From Triparma columacea (taxonomy: Eukaryota; Sar; Bolidophyceae; Parmales; Triparmaceae): a stretch of DNA of 33,985 nucleotides. Each line of letters begins with the position of its first letter. Position 1 is the stretch's first letter. Shown here piece by piece: positions 28,043-33,985 of this stretch. The position numbers and the translations under genes are program-made. The notes below the pieces were generated by a model. The model did not search any database and was not told the DNA's origin. It saw only the letters and a list, made by a program, of their open reading frames with translations. Location of the stretch: positions 4,865 to 38,849 of the forward strand of contig BRYA01000417.1 in the NCBI GenBank assembly GCA_030267965.1, given 5' to 3'.

Positions 28043-31000
28043 TTAATCATCAACCCCTCCCGATATCTTCCCGTCCCACCCCGCTGCCCCGTATACGGTC
28101 AAGCACCACGCCAGAGCAATGGCGACAGTGATTGCAACCGTCGAGCTTCCCACCTTCATGAAGTGAACGAATCCTATCTTTCGGCCTACGTGCTCGGCAG
28201 CGCCTGCCGTTACGAGGTTGGCTGAGGCTCCCACGAGGGTCATGTTCCCGCCGAGGCAGGCTCCGAGGCTCAGGGACCATATGAGGGGACCGAGTGTGAG
28301 GTTGAGGGTGGAGTCGTTAGAGAGCTGGACGATCACGGGGACCATGGTCGTGGTGTAGGGAATGTTGTCGAGGAAACCGGACACGATAGCGGAAGCTACG
28401 AGGATCACAGTTATCGCGACGTACATCCTTGAGTTTTGTTTGGGGTTTTTTGGGTTTTGAGAGAGAAGGGTGTGGGAGGGAGAGGTTAGAGGTTTGTTAT
28501 GATTATCCCCCCCCTTAATTTTTTCCTTCGCTCCTCACCTGCTTTCCTCCGGTGCCGCCGCAATTACATCCGATATGACGTTCCCAATCCATCTAATAAG
28601 TCCCATTTCCGCCATCGCCTCTATCATCACGAAAAGCGCAGCGAAGAAAAGGAGCGTGTCCCACTCGACATTCTCGAACACAGAGTGAAGGTCGTGGGGG
28701 GACGCAACTAGCATCATGCCGACGGCGCCGTAGATGGCTATCCAGGAGGTTGAAATGTGGTGGACAGGCTCGAGGAAGAAGAGGAGCATTATGGCCAGCA
28801 TTATTATCCCAGTCTCCAGGAGGAGGTTGGGGTTCGTTATCGGGTACTGCTTCCTGAGCATCTTGGCGTCGAAAGAGCGAACCCTGGTCGAATCAATGTC
28901 GTCCTTGAATCTCCATACTAGGAACATCATCGTCGGGGGGGTCATTAGTAGGACTGGGGGCATCAGATTTACGATGAAATCTACAAAGCCTACCTCCTTC
29001 TTCAGAAGTGACCCTATGATGATGTTTGGCGGATCCCCGATCATGGTGCTTGTCCCTCCCACGTTGCTGAACATAACTTCCGCTATAAGGAACGGTACAG
29101 GTTCTACGTCAATCAGCCTGCATATCTCGATAGTAACCGGCGCCAGTAGCAGCATCGTCGTTACGTTGTCTAGGAACGCCGACAGCGCCGCCGTCGCAGC
29201 GCAGAGCGTGACCATAAGCCTGACCATCCTCCCCCCGCTGCTCTCCAGCGCCCTAACCGCGGCGTACTCGAAGACCCCGGTCGTGCTGATTAGGTGTACC
29301 ACGACCATCATCCCAAAGAGGAGGGCCAGGGTGCTCTCGTCGATGAAGACGACGACGGACTGGATGTCACGGAACTCACCCATGCACGCCATAACGAAGA
29401 GGGCGGCCCCGGCCCCGCACATGGCGACGAGCGTCCTGTGAACGACGTCTAGGACGATGAACGTGTAGACTATGAGGAGGAGGAGTCCTGAGATTAGGAC
29501 GCGCTCGTTTGCCCAGCCGGGGAGGGAAACGACCTCGAGGACGATGGAGACGGGGACGTTGGTAGAGGTGACTGAGGCAACGAACTGGAAGGAGCCGATT
29601 GGGAGGCTGTCAAGGGAAGGGCAGTTGCCGGACTCTGTGAAGGCGGAGGCTTTGACAGTCTCTAGGAACTCCATCTCGGCGTCTTGGTACAGCTGTTTTG
29701 TGATGGGCTGACTTAGGCAGTTGTTCCCACCCTGCGTAACCATTAGCTCTACCACGCCACCCTTGACCTTCCCCCGACCCCCCCCACCGCTCAGTCCTCT
29801 CCTATGAACGTCCTGGGAGTCTGGGGTAGCACCCGCAACTAGACGGACATCGAATATTCTCCCCCCGTCGTTTGTTTGCAGCACCCTGATAGCGGTGGAG
29901 GAGGTGCCGGACGCGAACTTTGAGGAGGCACCGGAGAGACCGGACACGGTGCCCGGGGAATCGTTTAGTTTGACCTGGTGGAGGTTGGTGAGCTGGAGGT
30001 TCGAGGCGTTGTGGAGGTTCGGACCGAGCCAGATGCAGATTATGAGGACTGGGGGGGGGGAGGGGGAGGTGAAGGGGGGGGTGAAGGGGGGGGTGAGAGG
30101 GTTAGTGAAGTGTTCGGTGTTTTGTTATGTCCCCAGCCCCTTACTCACTAGTAGCCAGGCTTCCAATCGCAACCGCTGCCACCCTCGCCGTCCCCTTCCA
30201 CGTCCTGAAGCACGTTAGGGGGGGGCTCGGGGGGAGCTCCTTATCCTCCCCCCTATCCTCCCCCCCGTCTGACGACGCCGTTGAGGCGGTAGCGAGATTT
30301 TTAATCCCGGAGGCAACGTTGAGATAACCTTTAGGTGACATTTGAGGTCCCCCTTTGGCCCCGCTTTCGCCCATCATTTCCACGTCTCCCTCCCTCTCCT
30401 CCTCTCCCTCGCCGGGTAGGAAGAAGATCCCCGCCCCCCCCCCGTTTTGTACTCCTATCTCCGTCCTGTTCCCCCCCCCCTCACCCCCCTGGTTCCTGGC
30501 TTCCTTGTTAGCTCCACCTTCGTACCAGGCGTTCAGGGACTCAACCCTACTGCGGTCCCTCCTCTGGCTTTTCAGGATGGCGTGCTGGACGTGAACCGGC
30601 TTCAGCGACCTGGAGGTTACTGCCTGGAAACGTGAAGGGGACATTAGGTTGGGGGGGGGGGGGGAGAGGGACGGGGGGGTGGAGGACGAGGAACCTGAAG
30701 TGTCGGATAAGGAGGCTTTGAGGTGAAGGTCGGGGTTACGGGGGGGGGTGAAGTTGGGGGTGGAAGTTTGAAAAGAGGGGAGACCCTCATCATTGGTGTT
30801 TTGATTCAAAGTGACACCTCCATGGGGATCTGAGAATGCAGGTAGAGGAAGAGTCAGGCTGTGTGGGAGATGGGGGGTAATTGAGTAGGTAAGGTGTTAG
30901 AAGTGGTCTTAGAAGAGGGGCTAAACGAAATGAGTCGGGGGGAGAAATTTAAGGTCTCGTTTTGGAGGGTTAAAATGGTGTGTTTGTAGTGTTTTGTGTT

Positions 31001-31251
31001 GTTTGTTAGTGTGTATGTGTGTTTATGTGTGTGTGTGTGTCCGTTTAAATGCGTTTGAATGTGTTTTAAAGTCCAAAAACTGTCAAAATTACAATACATC
31101 TCATTTCGAATGTCTTCTTCATCTCTCAATTTCAATCCCTTAGACATGATACATACAGCTACAATTTGCCACAAGCAGTGAAATGGTTGTCTGAAGATGT
31201 TCAAACTTACGATCGGTATCTCTTCCTTGTCTGATTGTTGTTATTTTGCAT
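28043..31251 (-). CDS. P-protein/ArsB-family anion transporter
   Basis: Exons on the minus strand are 31251-31211, 30858-30149, 30048-28539 and 28427-28043, giving 881 residues with matching phases (2, 1, 2). The transporter core is that of the OCA2 P protein and ArsB/NhaD group: FLDNVTTMLLLAPVTIEICR, LIAEVMFSNVGGTSTMIGDP followed by PNIIIGSLL, and in the second repeat FLDNIPYTTTMVPVIVQL and ACLGGNMTLVGASANLV. The two pseudo-symmetric halves each hold a FLDN motif. As in OCA2, one helix (VAAVAIGSLATIVLIICIWL, formed across intron 2) precedes a soluble loop of about 190 residues before the main membrane domain. Members move anions across organelle or plasma membranes; the substrate is unknown. 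The 13-codon first exon is chosen because its GTAAGT donor and phase match an acceptor at 30858; a start at Met 30644 is the alternative. The last acceptor is AAG. Confidence 0.85.
31009..31040. repeat. GT microsatellite in transporter intron 1
   Basis: Interrupted GT run (gtgtgtatgtgtgtttatgt and onward) in the 352-nt first intron of the transporter. It is a CA tract on the gene strand, a motif known in other systems to affect splicing. Confidence 0.85.
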
Positions 31252-31439
31252 GACTTTTTGGCCTTTCTCTCCTCCACTTTCACCGAATTCACTTCTCTAT
31301 TTACAAATTGGTAATAATAACGCCCTTTGAGGCGGTTTGCCACGAACGTTTTTTTAACTTTTTTAAGCGTTTGGGGTTTAAGAAGAAAATAAAACGGGTT
31401 TTCCCACAATAACATGACTGTCCTCCACATCAAGTCCTT

Positions 31440-31662
31440 AAAACGAACCTCCTCGGTTCGAGTCTCTTCACACCTTTTCCTAAGCTCGCGCTGTCAACGA
31501 GTCGTTAAAACGAACCTCCTCGGTTCGAGTCTCTTCACACCTTTTCCTAAGCTCGCGCTGTCAACGAGTCCTTAAAACGAACCTCCTCGGTTCGAGTCTC
31601 TTCACACCTTTTCCTAAGCTCGCGCTGTCAACGAGTCGTTAAAACGAACCTCCTCGGTTCGA
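31440..31662. repeat. 67-bp tandem repeat, three full copies plus a partial fourth
   Basis: Copies begin at 31440, 31507, 31574 and 31641 with an exact 67-bp period. They are identical by eye except that the trinucleotide before successive copies alternates between GTCCTTAAAA and GTCGTTAAAA. Each copy holds the hairpin CGAACC-TCCTC-GGTTCG. The array abuts the stop codon of the secreted-protein gene (31663-31665) and so probably lies in its 3' UTR, and upstream of the transporter start at 31251. Confidence 0.95.
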
Positions 31663-32799
31663 TTAAAGTACACTGTCGCGCATACAACAAACGTCGACTT
31701 CGCAGAGAGAGTCCGGTTGCCGATCGGGAACGTCTTTCTCGCCAATGCTCTCGCATTCAACCTCATCATCTGCCCAGTGCCTTGCAGTTCCAAGGTTGCA
31801 TCTCTGCTTGCATGTCATCTGAGGCGAACACGAGAGTTTACGAGTTACTGTGTGAGAATGGTTTCTAGTTATTGACACGGGCTTACTGTAGTGTATAGTG
31901 TATACTATATCGGATCTTACCCCTTCCGAAGTGGTACAAGGACATCCATTTCCCTGGACGAGGTAGAAGTTGTAGGAATCGGAGAATGCGTTGTCTCCTC
32001 TTGCATTAAGAGTAGCAGTCCCTCCTGGCCTTAAGGTCGACGTTGCTTCGCAGAACATGTCTCCGAAGCTATACCCATTCAAGCCCTCCCTAGAAATCGG
32101 CGTACAGTGCATAGTGTTGTCGTAATCCGCATTGAATTCCATGCCACCCCCTTCCTCCTTCAATGCCTCGACGAGATCGAAGTCATTTTGATTCAAGTCG
32201 TAAAGTCCTTGAAAGCTATCCGGACCTAGTGCCAAATCCGTTTCATCGAAAACGAATTCAAACTGCGCGAGGAAGGGCGAGGAGTTGTCAACCCAGTAGA
32301 CATCCACGTCACCGATCATTTCCGGTTTTATAACAGGGAGATCAGGAAAGTTGTACCCCTCCCTATACGTCGCGTATGGTCCGACAGGTAGGGACTGTTG
32401 GGACTCCACGTAAGACAATCCAGCCCTCATGCTGCAGATAGAATAGGCGTTTGCTGCTGGGTAGCCATCGGCTGTGAGGTTTGGCGCGAAGGTCTTCCTG
32501 ACCTGCGCTACTTGAGATGCGAGCCCTTCAGCCGAAAGGCAAGTGTTCTTGGAAGGTTTGGGGTTCTTGGCATGTTTGGGGTTCTTGGCATGTTTGGGGT
32601 TCTTGGCATGTTTGGGGTTCTTGGCATGTTTGAGATTCCTGGAGGTGGGCTTTGCTGGCTCGAAGAGGCTTCTGGTGCCACTGTCGCCGTGTTTGGCAGC
32701 GTGGGAGGCAGCTGAATCGTCCTGCAAATCATAACCAAACGGACATCCGGCATTGACCGTGAATGTGAAGAAAGAGACAGCTAGGATAAGAAATAGATT
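31663..32799 (-). CDS. Secreted cysteine-containing protein, first exon not identified
   Basis: Exons 32799-31921 and 31818-31663 give 344 residues; the initiator Met is not in these exons. The open frame starts at acceptor TTTTCACAG (with a CTAAC branch-like site just upstream) as NLFLILAVSFFTFTVNA, a signal-peptide core, then GCPFGYDLQDDS. In-frame upstream sequence has a TAA and no ATG, so a short upstream exon is required. A basic KHAKNP repeat follows, then an unrecognised domain (TADGYPAANAYSICSMRAGL, VDVYWVDNSSPFLAQFEFVF) and a Cys-rich tail (TCKQRC, LCEVDVCCM). The 102-nt intron lacks an in-frame stop, so retention would add 34 residues. The product is likely exported or in the endomembrane/cell-wall system; function is unknown. 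The stop codon lies at the edge of the 67-bp repeat. Confidence 0.7.
   Translation of the reverse strand, partial: NLFLILAVSFFTFTVNAGCPFGYDLQDDSAASHAAKHGDSGTRSLFEPAKPTSRNLKHAKNPKHAKNPKHAKNPKHAKNPKPSKNTCLSAEGLASQVAQVRKTFAPNLTADGYPAANAYSICSMRAGLSYVESQQSLPVGPYATYREGYNFPDLPVIKPEMIGDVDVYWVDNSSPFLAQFEFVFDETDLALGPDSFQGLYDLNQNDFDLVEALKEEGGGMEFNADYDNTMHCTPISREGLNGYSFGDMFCEATSTLRPGGTATLNARGDNAFSDSYNFYLVQGNGCPCTTSEGVRSDIVYTIHYSKPVSITRNHSHTVTRKLSCSPQMTCKQRCNLGTARHWADDEVECESIGEKDVPDRQPDSLCEVDVCCMRDSVL
32560..32631 (-). repeat. 18-bp in-frame tandem repeat, four units
   Basis: Four perfect 18-bp units in the secreted-protein gene encode the hexapeptide KHAKNP. Identical DNA in all units points to recent expansion. 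The result is a basic, flexible segment just after the signal peptide, perhaps a wall- or silica-interacting stretch; that role is inferred from Lys richness only. Confidence 0.92.
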
Positions 32800-33802
32800 C
32801 TGTGAAAATCGGGCGTGGAGTTAGTTTAGCATTTTTTTCATCATTTGAGGAGTTGACGCTCGCTCGCAGAGGTCTTTAACTAGAGAATATCACGTTTCGA
32901 AACTATGAGTGGCGTGTACTGAGCTATACGCGACCCCTGGATTGAATTTGACCATTTAATGAGCTGTGTCGAATTCTTATTGAAGCAGCTCCTTGTCTAA
33001 ACATAAAGAACTGGCCCTTAAATTTGAATATATTACAGCGCAACCGCAAGACAACGAATACAAAAGAAAGTGTGGCGAAAATATAGGCCCCATTGCGTGA
33101 CGTAGGATGATTAAATTTACCATTTGAGTTTTGGATCTGTCTCTGTTTTGTGCCACGTTTTGGTTGATTTTGGATCTGCGTCCTCCAATTTCTCTCCGAT
33201 CCAAATTCACTCCGAATCCACTTCTTAACTTACATTAAATCTATTTCGTATTAAAAACAATCTACCGCAGGTAAATTTATGTAATACGTGCCCTCATAAC
33301 CCTTCGCTTTACCAATTTTTACCCTCTCCTCAACAAAAATTATCAGAATAACCTTTTCTTACGGTAAAATGAAAGGCGGAGGCATTGCTTATACTACGTA
33401 TAATAACCCTGTATTTATTTTTATTCGACTCTATGAATAAGCTTCAGAAAATCATTTCCAAGTATAGTCAGATAGGATGGAAAGGTCTCCTCAGATTTAT
33501 CATCATATTATCATACCATCATCATATTATCATCATATTATATCATATTAGCGTCATATTATCGTCATATCACCATCACATTACCATCGTATCACTCTAA
33601 CGCATGAAACAGGCCAGAAATTAGAGTCCCAAAAACACAAGACTCATTTCCTCCCTCATTTCCTCCCTCATTTACTACCACCACCACACCTTCTTCGACT
33701 GTTTTATTCAAATAACCAAAACACAAAAGAGAAACAACAAAAGAGAGACAACAAAGGAGAAACCAACAAAAGAGAAACACAAAAAAAGAGAAGAACCCCA
33801 AA
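32800..33802. other. AT-rich intergenic stretch of about 1 kb
   Basis: It should contain the missing first exon and promoter of the secreted-protein gene and the 5' UTR of the gene beginning at 33803. Left of 33480 I see only short frames with stops. From 33700 to 33800 the plus strand is purine-rich (AAAGAGAAACAACAAAAG type), in keeping with a 5' leader. No RNA gene is recognised. Confidence 0.5.
33500..33595. repeat. ATCATATT-type simple repeat
   Basis: Irregular repeats of TCATCATATTATCA and TCATATTACC over about 95 bp, AT-rich, with no coding potential on either strand. Confidence 0.85.
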
Positions 33803-33985
33803 ATGTCGTCTCCAGCAGAATCCCCCTCCGTCCGCCGTCTCTCCACCTCCCTCCCTCGCGTCCGTTCCTTCTCCGTAGATTCCTCTTCTGTGTCCCCCTC
33901 AATGGACCTACTGACGCCAAGCGGGGAAGGGGGGGGGAACGAAGAAGCGAAGGGGGGGGGGGGGAGGGGAAGACAGAGTGAGGGC
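33803..33985 (+). CDS. N-terminus of an unknown protein leaving the right edge (partial)
   Basis: ATG at 33803 opens 61 codons with no stop to the window end. The peptide is Ser/Pro/Arg-rich (MSSPAESPSVRRLSTSLPRV), then Gly-rich from an eight-G tract. RRLST and VRSFS are basophilic-kinase-like sites. The purine-rich A-tract before the ATG suits a 5' leader. Nothing identifies the family and it could also be a first exon ending near the edge. The start is supported only by context. Confidence 0.45.
   Translation, partial: MSSPAESPSVRRLSTSLPRVRSFSVDSSSVSPSMDLLTPSGEGGGNEEAKGGGGRGRQSEG

Noticed and set aside
28043..31251. Bacterial contamination or recent transfer of the ArsB-like transporter
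   Set aside because: It has spliceosomal introns, the same base style as its neighbours, and an OCA2-like N-terminal helix and loop.
31140..31433. 97-codon minus-strand frame upstream of the transporter
   Set aside because: Low-complexity composition and no family resemblance. A GTAAGT donor inside it fits better with the transporter's first exon in another frame.
31440..31662. tRNA genes, suggested by GGTTCGAGTC in each satellite unit
   Set aside because: No T-stem pairing around the loop, no A box and no cloverleaf; the G-G-T-T-C-G belongs instead to a simple CGAACC/GGTTCG hairpin.
31440..31662. CRISPR-like array
   Set aside because: The units are directly contiguous 67-bp copies with no unique spacers, and the window is clearly eukaryotic.

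Overview
The window looks like nuclear DNA from a unicellular photosynthetic eukaryote, most likely a stramenopile (ochrophyte) alga. The reasons are: many genes carry short spliceosomal introns (about 65-350 nt) that begin GTGAG or GTAAG and end in AG; several single-exon genes are very long; one enzyme has a signal peptide followed directly by Phe, as in proteins sent to a red-type complex plastid; and there is a complete flagellar CFAP44 gene. G/C homopolymer runs and minisatellites are common. A bolidophyte/Parmales-like or other small heterokont alga fits best, but the species cannot be proved from this sequence alone.

Layout. 1-2529 (-): a START-like multidomain protein that runs off the left edge. 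3450-5621 (-): a three-exon KMO-type FAD monooxygenase, probably plastid targeted. It is head-to-head with 5681-7269 (+), a three-exon GET3 ATPase, with only 59 bp between start codons. 7364-10095 (+): four-exon ESF1, an 18S rRNA processing factor. 10357-11475 (+): a three-exon coiled-coil protein of unknown function. 11576-16961 (-): two-exon CFAP44. 17338-18363 (+): a multi-pass membrane protein of unknown function. 18622-19620 (+): an unknown two-exon gene interrupted by a two-base N gap that hides a frame change. 19714-19784 is an assembly gap beside a G-rich minisatellite. 20081-23056 (-): a six-exon hormone-sensitive-lipase-like hydrolase. 23661-27887 (+): a 1408-residue single-exon protein with three RanBP2-like zinc fingers, an RRM-like segment and possible OB folds. 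28043-31251 (-): a four-exon P-protein/ArsB-type anion transporter. 31440-31662: a 67-bp tandem repeat. 31663-32799 (-): a secreted protein with no 5' exon identified. 33803-33985 (+): the start of a gene leaving the right edge.

The genes do not form a pathway. This is an ordinary compact eukaryotic gene neighbourhood of housekeeping, flagellar, membrane and lineage-specific genes. The points most worth following are an intron with perfect inverted repeats that begin at its splice donor (introner-like), a TTCGCTC-type motif recurring in introns of unrelated genes, the 67-bp satellite with alternating copy variants, and the 1408-residue zinc-finger protein, which may be an undescribed single-strand nucleic-acid-binding factor.

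Exon boundaries were read by eye: introns were accepted where GT-AG borders, phase and protein continuity all agreed. No alignment or search was run.
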